A DNA stretch of 64,000 nt from RAM1 sp050247515 (lineage in GTDB: Bacteria; Pseudomonadota; Gammaproteobacteria; Burkholderiales; Burkholderiaceae_C): NCBI GenBank assembly GCA_050247515.1, contig JBFWUB010000001.1, positions 62,001 to 126,000 of the forward strand, written 5' to 3'. Each line of letters begins with the position of its first letter. Within the stretch, counting starts at the first letter, position 1. The notes beneath the pieces were generated by a model. It did no database searches, was not told where the DNA came from, and saw only the letters and a program-made list of their open reading frames with translations. Of this stretch, positions 50,768-60,285 are shown piece after piece. The position numbers and the translations under genes were made by a program.

Positions 50768-52588
50768 TCAGCGCCGTGCCGGCGGCACGTCGGTGCAGGA
50801 CCCATGCGCCACCTCCGCCGCCATGCCGATGCTCTCGCCCAGCGTGGGGTGCGGGTGGATGGTCTTGCCGATGTCGACCGCGTCGGCGCCCATTTCAATG
50901 GCCAGCGCAATCTCGCCGATCATGTCGCCCGCGTGCGTGCCCACAATGCCGCCGCCCAGGATCTTGCCGTGACCATGGGCTTCGGGGCTGTCATCGAACA
51001 GCAGCTTGGTGAAGCCTTCGTCGCGGCCGTTGGCAATGGCGCGGCCTGATGCGGTCCAGGGGAACAGGCCTTTTTTGACCTTGATGCCCTGCGCCTTCGC
51101 CTGGTCTTCCGTCAGGCCCACCCAGGCGACCTCGGGGTCGGTGTAGGCCACGCTCGGTATCACGCGGGCATTGAACGCCGCGCTGGCCAGGGCCTTGTCG
51201 CCCTGCAGTTCGCCTGCGGCCACTTCGGCGGCCACGTGCGCTTCGTGCACCGCCTTGTGCGCCAGCATGGGCTGGCCCACGATGTCACCAATGGCAAAGA
51301 TGTGCGCAACGTTGGTGCGCATCTGGATGTCCACATTGATGAAGCCGCGGTCGGTCACGGCCACGCCGGCCTTGTCGGCGCCGATCTTCTTGCCGTTGGG
51401 GCTGCGGCCCACGGCCTGCAGCACCAGGTCGTACAGCTGCGGTTCTTTCGGCGCGGCCTCGCCTTCGAACGTGACCTTGATGCCCTCTTTCGTCGCCTCG
51501 GCCCCAACCGTCCGGGTCTTGAGCATGATGTTGTCAAAGCGCGGCGCGTTCATCTTCTGCCAGACCTTGACCAGGTCGCGGTCGGCGCCCTGCATCAGGC
51601 CGTCGAGCATTTCCACCACGTCCAGGCGCGCGCCCAGGCTGCTGTACACCGTGCCCATTTCCAGGCCAATGATGCCGCCGCCCAGGATCAGCATGCGCTT
51701 GGGTGCCGAACCCAGCGCGAGCGCCCCGGTGGAGTCCACCACGCGCGGGTCGTCGGGCATGAACGGCAGGCGCACGGCCTGCGAGCCGGCGGCGATGATG
51801 CACTTGGCGAACTGGATGGTCTGCGTCTTGCCCGTCTTTTCCTGCGCCGTGCCGGTGGTTTCCTCCACCTGCAGGTGGTTGGCGCCGACGAAGCTGCCGT
51901 AGCCGCGCACCACCGTCACCTTGCGCATCTTGGCCATGGCGCTCAGGCCGCCCGTCAGCTTGCCCACCACCTTGTTCTTGTGGGCCAGCAGCTTGCCGCG
52001 GTCCAGCGCCGGCTCACCGTAGCTCACACCCAGGTCGGCAAAGTGCTTGACCTCGTCCATGACGGCCGCCACGTGCAGCAACGCCTTGGACGGGATGCAA
52101 CCCACGTTCAGGCACACACCACCCAGCGTGGCATAGCGCTCCACCAGCACCACCTTGCAGCCCAGGTCTGCCGCGCGGAACGCCGCGCTGTAGCCGCCAG
52201 GACCGCCGCCCAGCACGAGCACGTCGCACTGCAGGTCGGCGCCGCCGGCATAGCTGGCTGCGGCAGGCGCGGGTGTGGCCGCTGGGGCGGGTGCGGCAGC
52301 AGCAGGAGCCGGTGCGGGCGATGCCTCAGGCGCGGCAGCCGCAGCACCGCCAGTGGCCTCCAGCAGCAGCACGACCGAGCCTTCCTTGACCTTGTCACCC
52401 AGCTTGACCTTGATGTCCTTGACCACGCCCGCGGCGGAGGAAGGGATTTCCATCGACGCCTTGTCCGACTCCACGGTGATCAGGCTCTGCTCGGCCTTGA
52501 TGGTGTCACCCACCTTGACCAGCACCTCGATGACGGCCACTTCGTCGAAGTCGCCAATGTCCGGTACCTTGATTTCTGTCAGGCTCAT
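50768..52588 (-). CDS. lpdA: Dihydrolipoamide dehydrogenase (E3) with N-terminal lipoyl domain, pyruvate dehydrogenase complex
   Basis: 606 residues, about 130 more than an ordinary E3. Residues 1-80 are a lipoyl domain with the lipoylation site K43 (ESDKASMEIPSS). An Ala/Pro linker follows, then the E3 domain with GGGPGGYSAAFRAADLG, the disulfide in CLNVGCIPSKALLH, GGGIIGLEMGTVYSSLG and HPHPTLGESIGMAAEV. Lipoyl-E3 fusions are known in Neisseria and other betaproteobacteria. The start overlaps the proteasome-homologue stop by 4 bp, completing aceE-aceF-bph-lpdA. Confidence 0.96.
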   Translation of the reverse strand: MSLTEIKVPDIGDFDEVAVIEVLVKVGDTIKAEQSLITVESDKASMEIPSSAAGVVKDIKVKLGDKVKEGSVVLLLEATGGAAAAAPEASPAPAPAAAAPAPAATPAPAAASYAGGADLQCDVLVLGGGPGGYSAAFRAADLGCKVVLVERYATLGGVCLNVGCIPSKALLHVAAVMDEVKHFADLGVSYGEPALDRGKLLAHKNKVVGKLTGGLSAMAKMRKVTVVRGYGSFVGANHLQVEETTGTAQEKTGKTQTIQFAKCIIAAGSQAVRLPFMPDDPRVVDSTGALALGSAPKRMLILGGGIIGLEMGTVYSSLGARLDVVEMLDGLMQGADRDLVKVWQKMNAPRFDNIMLKTRTVGAEATKEGIKVTFEGEAAPKEPQLYDLVLQAVGRSPNGKKIGADKAGVAVTDRGFINVDIQMRTNVAHIFAIGDIVGQPMLAHKAVHEAHVAAEVAAGELQGDKALASAAFNARVIPSVAYTDPEVAWVGLTEDQAKAQGIKVKKGLFPWTASGRAIANGRDEGFTKLLFDDSPEAHGHGKILGGGIVGTHAGDMIGEIALAIEMGADAVDIGKTIHPHPTLGESIGMAAEVAHGSCTDVPPARR

Positions 52589-53175
52589 TTCGCCCCCTTC
52601 AACTTGATCGTGTAAACCTCCGCCGGCCCGGCGGAGTTGCGGTCGAATTCACAGCCGGCCGCCAGGCCCGCCTCGGCGATTTCGCGCGCGGTCTTGGCCT
52701 TGGCATACAGCGCATGCATGGCACCCAGCGCAAAGCTGCGCCCCGAGCCAATGCCCCAGAATTCCTTGAACTCAAACACCTCGCGGTAGCTGTACAGCCC
52801 GTAGATGCCGGTGGGGTTGGCGATCACCACGCTGAACTGGCTGGACTCGTACGGATCGTTGTCTTCTTCCTTGGTCTGCAGGAAGAAGTTTTCCTTCAGG
52901 AAGCCGTGCAGCTTGGTGAAGGTGTCAAAGATCTCGTCCTTGCTGCCCAGCAGCAGCATGTCGCGCGGCATGGACTGCATGGCCTTGCGCAGCACGGGAA
53001 AGTGCGCCACCGTGCCCGACATGCCCACGTAGGTTGGCCCCGCGGCCGAGTCCAGTTTGAAGATCTTGCTGTTGCCCTCAAACCGGTTGCCCAGCCGCGT
53101 GTCGCCAAACGTCACCAGCGTGTCGGCGGCGATGGCCACCTGCCCTGCCTTGCGGACGACGACAACCGTTGTCAC
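52585..53175 (-). CDS. HslV/proteasome-like N-terminal threonine hydrolase (betaproteobacterial proteasome homologue, BPH type)
   Basis: 196 residues from a GTG at 53175 that overlaps the aceF stop as GTGA; the longer frame to 53340 lies inside aceF and is rejected. After Met removal the chain starts Thr-Thr-Val. With Thr as residue 1, the proteasomal triad would be T1, D17 (QVAIAADTLVTFGDT) and K36 (EGNSKIFKL), close to HslV. It lacks HslV's continuation and has its own C-terminal part (CEFDRNSAGPAEVYTIKL). There is no HslU gene here. From memory this matches the BPH group described in Thiobacillus and Cupriavidus as a two-ring complex; the substrate is unknown. Confidence 0.82.
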   Translation of the reverse strand: MTTVVVVRKAGQVAIAADTLVTFGDTRLGNRFEGNSKIFKLDSAAGPTYVGMSGTVAHFPVLRKAMQSMPRDMLLLGSKDEIFDTFTKLHGFLKENFFLQTKEEDNDPYESSQFSVVIANPTGIYGLYSYREVFEFKEFWGIGSGRSFALGAMHALYAKAKTAREIAEAGLAAGCEFDRNSAGPAEVYTIKLKGAK

Positions 53176-54833
53176 AGGAGCACCCGGCGGAAGTCTCCGA
53201 GGATCTGGCCCAGGTACGCGTTGAATCGGGCAGCGGCGGCGCCGTCGATCACGCGATGGTCCCATGTGAGACTCAGCGGCAGCATCAGGCGCGGCTGGAA
53301 AGCCTTGCCGTCCCACACCGGTTCCATCTGGCTCTTGCACACGCCCAGGATGGCCACTTCGGGCGCGTTGATGATGGGCGTGAAGTACCGACCGCCAATG
53401 CCGCCCAGGCTGGAGATAGTGAAGGTGGCACCGCTCATTTCCGCGGGGCTCAGCTTGCCTTCGCGGGCCTTCTTGGCCAGCTCACCCATTTCCTGGCTGA
53501 TCTGCAGCACGCCCTTCTTGTCGGCGTCCTTGATCACCGGCACCATCAGCCCGTTGGGCGTGTCGGCCGCGAAGCCGATGTGCCAGTACTGCCTGTAGAT
53601 CAGCGCATCGCCGTCGATCGAACTGTTGAACTCGGGGAATTTCTTCAGCGCGGCCACGCAGGCCTTGATCAGGAAGGCCAGCATGGTCACCTTGATGCCT
53701 GACTTCTCGTTCTCCTTGTTGGTGGAGACGCGGAAGGCTTCCAGATCAGTGATGTCGGCGTCGTCATGGTTGGTGACGGCCGGGATCATGATCGCGTTGC
53801 GCAGCAGGTTGGCGCCGCTGATCTTCTTGATGCGCCCCATCTCCTTGCGCTCGATCGGCCCGAATTTGGCGAAGTCCACCTTGGGCCAGGGGATCAGGCC
53901 CAGCGCGGCACCGTCGCCACCGCCTGCGGCGGGCGCCTTCGCGGCGCCGGCTTTGGTCTGCGCGGTGCCCGCCATCACCGCCCTGGTGAAGGCCTGGACG
54001 TCTTCCTGCGTGATGCGGCCTTTGGGGCCGGAGCCCTTGACCTCGTCCAGCGGCACACCCAGCTCGCGCGCGAACTTGCGCACCGACGGCGACGCGTGCG
54101 GCAGCGAGCCTGAAGGCGTGCCGGGTTCGTGCGGCGGGGCAGCGACCGCAGGCGTTGCCGCTGCCGATGCCGCCGCAGGCGCAGCGGCCGGCGCAGTCGC
54201 GGCAACGGGCGAAGGCGCCGCGGCCGCCTGGGGCGCCGCGCTGGCGGCAGCAGCGCCTTCCAGCACCGCCACCAGGTCACCGATATTGACCTTGTCGCCG
54301 ACCTTGACCTTGAGCTCTTTCAACACACCGGCGGCGGCCGACGGGATTTCCATCGACGCCTTGTCCGACTCCACGGTGATCAACGACTGCTCGACCTTGA
54401 TGGTGTCGCCCGGCTTGACCAGCAGCTCAATGACGGCAACGTCCTTGAAGTCACCGATATCGGGCACGCGCACTTCCACCGGGCCCGTGGCTGCGGGGGC
54501 CGCCGCTGCAGTCGCTGCGGCGGGAGCAGGTGCGGCCGCCGGCGCGGGCGCCGGGGCTGCCGCGGCCGATGCAGCTGCCGGCGCCGAAGCGGCACCCGCC
54601 GCCTCCAGCACCAGCACCACCGAGCCTTGTTTGACCTTGTCACCCAGCTTGACCTTGATCTCCTTGACCACGCCAGCCGATGACGACGGGATCTCCATCG
54701 ACGCCTTGTCTGACTCCACCGTGATCAGGCTCTGCTCGGCCTTGACCGTGTCGCCGGGCTTGACCAGCAGTTCGATGACCGCCACCTCGTCAAAGTCACC
54801 GATGTCCGGGACCTGTACTTCAACCAATGCCAT
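53172..54833 (-). CDS. aceF: Pyruvate dehydrogenase E2, dihydrolipoyllysine acetyltransferase
   Basis: 553 residues. Two lipoyl domains with lipoylation sites K43 and K158 (both ESDKASMEIPS) are joined by Ala-rich linkers. A subunit-binding domain follows (SPSVRKFARELGVPLDEVKGSGPKGRITQEDVQ), then the acetyltransferase core with catalytic histidine in TWDHRVIDGAAAARF. It carries acetyl groups from AceE to CoA. It lies 18 bases after aceE and overlaps the proteasome-homologue gene by GTGA. Confidence 0.97.
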   Translation of the reverse strand: MALVEVQVPDIGDFDEVAVIELLVKPGDTVKAEQSLITVESDKASMEIPSSSAGVVKEIKVKLGDKVKQGSVVLVLEAAGAASAPAAASAAAAPAPAPAAAPAPAAATAAAAPAATGPVEVRVPDIGDFKDVAVIELLVKPGDTIKVEQSLITVESDKASMEIPSAAAGVLKELKVKVGDKVNIGDLVAVLEGAAAASAAPQAAAAPSPVAATAPAAAPAAASAAATPAVAAPPHEPGTPSGSLPHASPSVRKFARELGVPLDEVKGSGPKGRITQEDVQAFTRAVMAGTAQTKAGAAKAPAAGGGDGAALGLIPWPKVDFAKFGPIERKEMGRIKKISGANLLRNAIMIPAVTNHDDADITDLEAFRVSTNKENEKSGIKVTMLAFLIKACVAALKKFPEFNSSIDGDALIYRQYWHIGFAADTPNGLMVPVIKDADKKGVLQISQEMGELAKKAREGKLSPAEMSGATFTISSLGGIGGRYFTPIINAPEVAILGVCKSQMEPVWDGKAFQPRLMLPLSLTWDHRVIDGAAAARFNAYLGQILGDFRRVLL

Positions 54834-54851
54834 GTTGTCGTCTCCCTGTTC

Positions 54852-57572
54852 TCAGGCGTACAGCGGGTTGATCTTGTCGGCCTTGATGCCGTACTTCTGG
54901 ATCGCCTCGGCCACCTTGGCCACCGGCACCGTGCCCTCCTCGCTCAGGGCCTTGAGCGCGGCGACCACGATGTAGTGGCGGTTGACCTCAAAGTGCTCGC
55001 GCAGCTTGCTGCGGAAATCGCTGCGGCCAAAGCCGTCGGTGCCCAGCACGCGGTAGGTACGGCCCTTGGGAATGAACGGGCGGATCTGCTCGGCATAGGA
55101 CTTCATGTAGTCGGTGGCGGCCACCACCGGGCCGGTGTGCTTCTCAAGCTGCTGCGCAACAAACGGCACCTGCGGCTTCTCGGTAGGGTGCAGCAGGTTC
55201 CAGCGGTCGGCGGCCTGGCCGTCGCGGCCCAGTTCGTTGAAGCTGGGGCAGCTCCAGACGTCGGCGGACACGCCCCAGTCCTTTTCCAGCAGTTCCTGGG
55301 CAAAGATGCTTTCGCGCAGGATGGTGCCGCTGCCCAGCAATTGAACCCGGGGCGTTTGCTTCGCGCCGGGTTTGCACAAATACATGCCCTTGATGATCTG
55401 CTCTTCGGTGCCCGGCGTGAGGCCAGGCATGGGGTAGTTTTCGTTGAGCAACGTCAGGTAGTAGAAGACGTTTTCCTGCTTTTCCACCATGCGCTTCAGG
55501 CCGTGGTGCAGGATCACCGCCACCTCATGGGCAAAGGTGGGGTCGTAGCTCACGCAGTTGGGGATGGTGCCAGCCAGGATGTGGCTGTGCCCGTCCTCGT
55601 GCTGCAGGCCCTCGCCGTTCAGCGTGGTGCGCCCCGACGTGCCGCCCAGCAGGAAGCCGCGCGCCTGCATGTCGCCCGCCGCCCAGGCCAGGTCGCCAAT
55701 GCGCTGGAATCCGAACATCGAGTAATACACATAGAACGGCACCATGATGCGGTTGCTGGTGCTGTAGCTCGTGGCCGCGGCAATCCAGCTGCTCATGCCG
55801 CCGGCTTCGTTGATGCCTTCCTGCAGGATCTGGCCGGCCTTGTCTTCCTTGTAGTACATGACCTGGTCCTTGTCGACCGGGGTGTACTGCTGGCCCGCGG
55901 GGTTGTAGATGCCCACCTGGCGGAACAGGCCTTCCATGCCGAAGGTGCGGGCTTCGTCCACCAGGATGGGCACGACGCGCGGGCCCAGGGCCTGGTCACG
56001 CAGCAGCTGCGTGAGGAAACGCACATAGGCCTGGGTGGTGGAAATCTCGCGCCCCTCGGCGGTAGGCTCCAGCACGGCCTTGAAGGTCTCCAGCGACGGC
56101 ACGGTGAAGCTCTCGTCGGCCTTGGTGCGGCGGTGCGGCAGGTAGCCGCCAAGCGCCTTGCGGCGCTCGTGCAGGTACTGCATTTCGGGCGTGTCGTCGG
56201 CCGGCTTGTAAAACGGCAGCTTGGGCAGCTCGCTGTCGGGGATGGGGATGTTGAAGCGGTCACGAAAGGCCTTGATGTCTTCGTCGGTCAGCTTCTTGGT
56301 CTGGTGAACGGTGTTCTTGCCCTCGCCGATCTTGCCCATGCCAAAACCCTTGACGGTCTTGATCAGCAACACGGTGGGCTGGCCCTTGTGGTTCACGGCC
56401 TGGTGGAAGGCCGCGTACACCTTCTGCGGGTCATGGCCGCCACGGCGCAGGTTCCAGATGTCGTCGTCGCTCATCTTGGCGACCATCTCCAGCGTGCGCG
56501 GATCGCGGCCGAAGAAATGCTTGCGCACGTAGGCGCCGTCATTGGCCTTGAAGGCCTGGTAGTCACCGTCGTTGGTGTCCATCATGATCTTGCGCAGCGC
56601 GCCGTCCTTGTCGCGCGCCAGCAGCGGGTCCCAGTTGCTGCCCCACAGCAGCTTGATGACGTTCCAGCCCGAGCCGCGGAATTCGCCCTCCAGCTCCTGG
56701 ATGATCTTGCCGTTGCCGCGCACCGGGCCGTCCAGGCGCTGCAGGTTGCAGTTGATGACGAACACCAGGTTGTCCAGATTCTCGCGGGCAGCCAGGCCAA
56801 TCGCGCCCAGGCTTTCCACTTCGTCCATTTCGCCGTCGCCGCAGAACACCCAGACCTTGCGGTTCTCGGTGTTCGCAATGCCGCGGGCGTGCAGGTACTT
56901 CAGGAAACGCGCCTGGTAGATGGCCATCAGCGGCCCCAGGCCCATGGAGACTGTGGGGAACTGCCAGAACTCGGGCATCAGCTTGGGATGCGGGTAGCTG
57001 GACAGGCCCTTGCCGTCCACTTCCTGGCGGAAGTTGAGCAGTTGCTCTTCGGTCAGGCGGCCTTCCAGGTACGCGCGGGCGTATACGCCGGGCGACACGT
57101 GGCCCTGGATGTAGATGCAGTCGCCACCGTGGTTTTCACTCTCGGCGTGCCAGAAGTGGTTGAAGCCCGCGCCAAACAGGTTGGCCAGCGAGGCGAAAGA
57201 GCCAATGTGACCGCCCAGGTCGCCGCCATCGGCGGGATTGTGGCGGTTGGCCTTGACCACCATGGCCATGGCGTTCCAGCGCATGTAGGCGCGCAGGCGC
57301 TCTTCAATTTCCAGGTTGCCGGGGCAGCGCTCTTCCTGGTCGGGCTCGATGGTGTTGACGTAGCCGGTGGTGGCCGAGAACGGCATGTCAATGCTGTGCT
57401 CGCGCGCATGCTCCAGCAGTTGTTCCAGCAGGAAATGCGCACGCGCCCTGCCCTCGTCGTCATTGGGGCTGTTGGCAATCACCGCGCTCAGCGCGTCAAG
57501 CCATTCACGGGTTTCCTGGGCGTCTGAGTCGTTCGCGGCCGAGCCGAACAGCTTGTCGGGCAGTGCTGACAT
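54852..57572 (-). CDS. aceE: Pyruvate dehydrogenase E1 component, homodimeric type
   Basis: 906 residues. The thiamine-diphosphate motif is CGDGEMDEVESLGAIGLAARENLDNLVFVINCNLQ. GGHIGSFASLANLFGAGFNHFW and GTSGRTTLNGEGLQHEDGHS are typical of the single-chain E1 of proteobacteria. An AAGGAGA site precedes the ATG. It is the first gene of the operon. The upstream 169-base region is AT-rich and divergent to a kinase gene; TTGTGA-16-TACTAA on the minus strand is a weak promoter candidate. Confidence 0.98.
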   Translation of the reverse strand: MSALPDKLFGSAANDSDAQETREWLDALSAVIANSPNDDEGRARAHFLLEQLLEHAREHSIDMPFSATTGYVNTIEPDQEERCPGNLEIEERLRAYMRWNAMAMVVKANRHNPADGGDLGGHIGSFASLANLFGAGFNHFWHAESENHGGDCIYIQGHVSPGVYARAYLEGRLTEEQLLNFRQEVDGKGLSSYPHPKLMPEFWQFPTVSMGLGPLMAIYQARFLKYLHARGIANTENRKVWVFCGDGEMDEVESLGAIGLAARENLDNLVFVINCNLQRLDGPVRGNGKIIQELEGEFRGSGWNVIKLLWGSNWDPLLARDKDGALRKIMMDTNDGDYQAFKANDGAYVRKHFFGRDPRTLEMVAKMSDDDIWNLRRGGHDPQKVYAAFHQAVNHKGQPTVLLIKTVKGFGMGKIGEGKNTVHQTKKLTDEDIKAFRDRFNIPIPDSELPKLPFYKPADDTPEMQYLHERRKALGGYLPHRRTKADESFTVPSLETFKAVLEPTAEGREISTTQAYVRFLTQLLRDQALGPRVVPILVDEARTFGMEGLFRQVGIYNPAGQQYTPVDKDQVMYYKEDKAGQILQEGINEAGGMSSWIAAATSYSTSNRIMVPFYVYYSMFGFQRIGDLAWAAGDMQARGFLLGGTSGRTTLNGEGLQHEDGHSHILAGTIPNCVSYDPTFAHEVAVILHHGLKRMVEKQENVFYYLTLLNENYPMPGLTPGTEEQIIKGMYLCKPGAKQTPRVQLLGSGTILRESIFAQELLEKDWGVSADVWSCPSFNELGRDGQAADRWNLLHPTEKPQVPFVAQQLEKHTGPVVAATDYMKSYAEQIRPFIPKGRTYRVLGTDGFGRSDFRSKLREHFEVNRHYIVVAALKALSEEGTVPVAKVAEAIQKYGIKADKINPLYA

Positions 57573-57741
57573 CGTTGTCTCCTTGTGTTTGCACGTAATT
57601 TAGTACCGTCCCCCTAGTTTCTCACAACTATTTCAAAATTTCAAATCGTGCTTTATGTTTTCACATTATGAATTACTCTGACGATACAGCCATATGCCAG
57701 GCAGACGCCGGGCAGAGCATGCGCCTACACTTGAGCCCCTC

Positions 57742-60285
57742 ATGCAAGCACCTGTATCCGTCCTGCCCGACAGCACCCTGCCCGCGGCGCCCGCCTGGTG
57801 GCGGCGCTGGTGGCGGCGCCAGACGCCGGGCCGCCAGGACCGCTTTGCCATGCTGGCGCCGCTGGCCGCCGTGCTGCTGTTCCTGGCGGCCATCATTTCG
57901 GCGTTCTGGTACCTGCGGCTCGAGGAAGTGGACCGCGAGCAGGAGGCGGTGAAACGCGATGTGGAATACGCCCAGCAGCGCGTGCGCCTGCGCCTGCTGG
58001 AGCGCCAGGAACAGATCCAGCGCGTGGCGCGCGACGCCTCCAACAAGGAAATCGACCTCGATGAATTCATGGGTCGGGCCGAGTCGCTGGTCAGCCAGTA
58101 CCCCGAGTTGCAGGCCCTGACCTGGATCGACGACCGCCGCCGCATCCGCGCCAGCTACGCCGCGCCCAGCGTCAACAGCAGCCAGCTGCGCATCGCCGGC
58201 ACCGTGCTGCGCGTGGGCGAGACCGAAAGCACCTACAGCCTGGCGCGCGACCTGCAGCAGCCCGTGTACTCGCAGCCGGCGGCCGGCACCGACAGCACCG
58301 GCTTGCTGCAGCTGCACATCCCCCTGTCCGACCAGGGCCGATTTTCGGGCGTGCTGCTGGGCGAGTACAACATTGACAGCCTGTTGCGCTATGGCGTGCC
58401 GGCCGAGGTATCGGCCAAGTACGCGGTGGCCTTCCTGGACGGCAAGGGCCGCATGATGGCAGGCTCGTCGGTACCCACCCGCGGCCCAGCCACCAACCTG
58501 CTGAGTTTTGCCAGCCAGCCCAACGAATTTGAGGTGCCGGTCTCACCCGTGGGCAATGGCCTGGTACTGCGCGCGCAGGCCTACCGCGCCTCGCTGGGCG
58601 TCGTGGGCAGCGGCCTGTTCTGGCTGGTCAGCGCCCTGAGCGCCATGACGGCCTGGATGCTGATCGGCAACTGGCGCCATACCCGCCGGCGCATGCAGGC
58701 CCAGCAGGCCCTGGTGTCGGAGACCAATTTCCGCCGTGCCATGGAAAACTCCATGCTGACCGGCATGCGGGCGCTGGACATGCAGGGCCGCATCACCTAT
58801 GTGAACGCCGCGTTCTGCCAGATGACGGGCTGGAGCGAGGCCGAGCTGGTCGGGCGCACGCCGCCATTTCCCTACTGGCCCGAGGCCGACCGCGAGCAGC
58901 TCGCCGCGCGGCTGGACGACGAACTGCACGGGCGCACCACGCCCGGCGGCTTCCAGGTGCGCGTCAAACGCAAGGACGGCACGCTGTTTGACGCGCGGCT
59001 GTACGTGTCGCCCCTGATCGACGCCGTGGGCAAGCAGACCGGCTGGATGACGTCGATGACCGATATCACCGAGCCCAACCGCATCCGCGAGCAGCTGTCG
59101 GCGTCCTACGAGCGGTTTACCACCGTGCTGGAGGCGCTGGATGCGTCGGTTTCGGTGGCGCCTCTGGGCAGCGAGGAACTGCTGTTTGCCAACAAGCTGT
59201 ACCGCCTGTGGTTTGGCACGCACACCACCGGCCACCTGCAGATGGTGGCCCAGGCCGGCGTGCCCGACCGCCCCACCAATGACGAATCCCTGGATGAGGT
59301 GGACTCGTTCGTAGGCCTGCCCACCGACACGCTGATGACCGCGCAATCGGGCAACGCCGAAATCTTCGTGCCGGAATTGGGCAAGTGGCTTGAGGTGCGC
59401 TCGCGCTACCTGAACTGGGTGGACGGCCGGCTGGCCCAGATGGTGATCGCGTCCGACATCACGCCGCGCCGCCACGCCGAGGAGCAGGCCGCCGCGCAGG
59501 CCGAGCGCGCGCAGTCGGCCAGCCGCCTGATCACCATGGGCGAGATGGCGTCCAGCGTGGCGCACGAGCTGAACCAGCCGCTGACCGCCATCAACAATTA
59601 CTGCAACGGCATGATCTCGCGCATCAAGGGCAAGCAGATCAACGAGGACGACCTGCTGGCCGCGCTGGACAAGACCGCACGCCAGGCCCAGCGCGCGGGC
59701 CAGATCATCCAGCGCATCCGCTCGTTCGTGAAACGCAGCGAGCCCAACCGTACGCCGTCGGATGTGGCCACCATGGTCAACGAGGCGGTGGAACTGGCCG
59801 AGATCGAGCTGCGCCGGCGCAATGTGCGGTTGTCGCACTACGTGGCGGCGCGCCTGCCCAAGCTGCATGTGGACCCGATCCTGATCGAGCAGGTGCTCGT
59901 CAACCTGCTGAAGAACGCCGCCGAATCCATTGAGCACGCCCAGCGCCCCACCGCGCGGCGCAGCGTGGAGCTGCGGGTAATACCCCGCCAGCTGGACGGC
60001 CAGGGCGTGGTGGAGTTCTCGGTCATGGACTCGGGCCAGGGCCTGGCCCCTGAAGTGATGGAGCGTCTGTACGAGGCGTTCTTCTCGACCAAGGTCGAAG
60101 GCATGGGCATCGGCCTGAACCTGTGCCGCACCATTGTGGAGTCTCACCATGGCCGGATGCAGGCAGAGAACATCTACAATGGTCTGGAGGTGATCGGCTG
60201 CCGTTTTTCCTTCTGGATTCCGGTCTCCGACGCTACAAATTCGATAGTGACGCCCAACAGTTCGGGCGCTGGAGTGTCTGCATGA
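57742..60285 (+). CDS. PAS-domain membrane sensor histidine kinase (FixL/DctB-like)
   Basis: 847 residues from the ATG at 57742. TM1 (FAMLAPLAAVLLFLAAIISAFWYL) is followed by a periplasmic sensor region of about 240 residues and TM2 (VVGSGLFWLVSALSAMTAWMLI). Next come PAS1 (NFRRAMENSMLTGMRALDMQG), a PAS-like second module (RFTTVLEALDASVSVAPLG), HisKA with the histidine in SSVAHELNQPLTAINNY, and the ATPase with NLLKNAAESI and GMGIGLNLCRTIVESHHG. No haem-PAS histidine motif is evident, so oxygen sensing is not supported. ATGA overlap with its response regulator. Confidence 0.93.
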   Translation: MQAPVSVLPDSTLPAAPAWWRRWWRRQTPGRQDRFAMLAPLAAVLLFLAAIISAFWYLRLEEVDREQEAVKRDVEYAQQRVRLRLLERQEQIQRVARDASNKEIDLDEFMGRAESLVSQYPELQALTWIDDRRRIRASYAAPSVNSSQLRIAGTVLRVGETESTYSLARDLQQPVYSQPAAGTDSTGLLQLHIPLSDQGRFSGVLLGEYNIDSLLRYGVPAEVSAKYAVAFLDGKGRMMAGSSVPTRGPATNLLSFASQPNEFEVPVSPVGNGLVLRAQAYRASLGVVGSGLFWLVSALSAMTAWMLIGNWRHTRRRMQAQQALVSETNFRRAMENSMLTGMRALDMQGRITYVNAAFCQMTGWSEAELVGRTPPFPYWPEADREQLAARLDDELHGRTTPGGFQVRVKRKDGTLFDARLYVSPLIDAVGKQTGWMTSMTDITEPNRIREQLSASYERFTTVLEALDASVSVAPLGSEELLFANKLYRLWFGTHTTGHLQMVAQAGVPDRPTNDESLDEVDSFVGLPTDTLMTAQSGNAEIFVPELGKWLEVRSRYLNWVDGRLAQMVIASDITPRRHAEEQAAAQAERAQSASRLITMGEMASSVAHELNQPLTAINNYCNGMISRIKGKQINEDDLLAALDKTARQAQRAGQIIQRIRSFVKRSEPNRTPSDVATMVNEAVELAEIELRRRNVRLSHYVAARLPKLHVDPILIEQVLVNLLKNAAESIEHAQRPTARRSVELRVIPRQLDGQGVVEFSVMDSGQGLAPEVMERLYEAFFSTKVEGMGIGLNLCRTIVESHHGRMQAENIYNGLEVIGCRFSFWIPVSDATNSIVTPNSSGAGVSA

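Noticed and set aside
53176..53340. Longer N-terminus for the proteasome homologue
   Set aside because: It would bury the threonine that must become the N-terminal nucleophile and lies inside aceF.
54975..57527. 850-codon open frame on the plus strand opposite aceE
   Set aside because: High-GC antisense shadow: the minus strand carries all conserved E1 motifs, and the plus-strand translation is a low-complexity His/Ala/Val/Gln mix with no family features.
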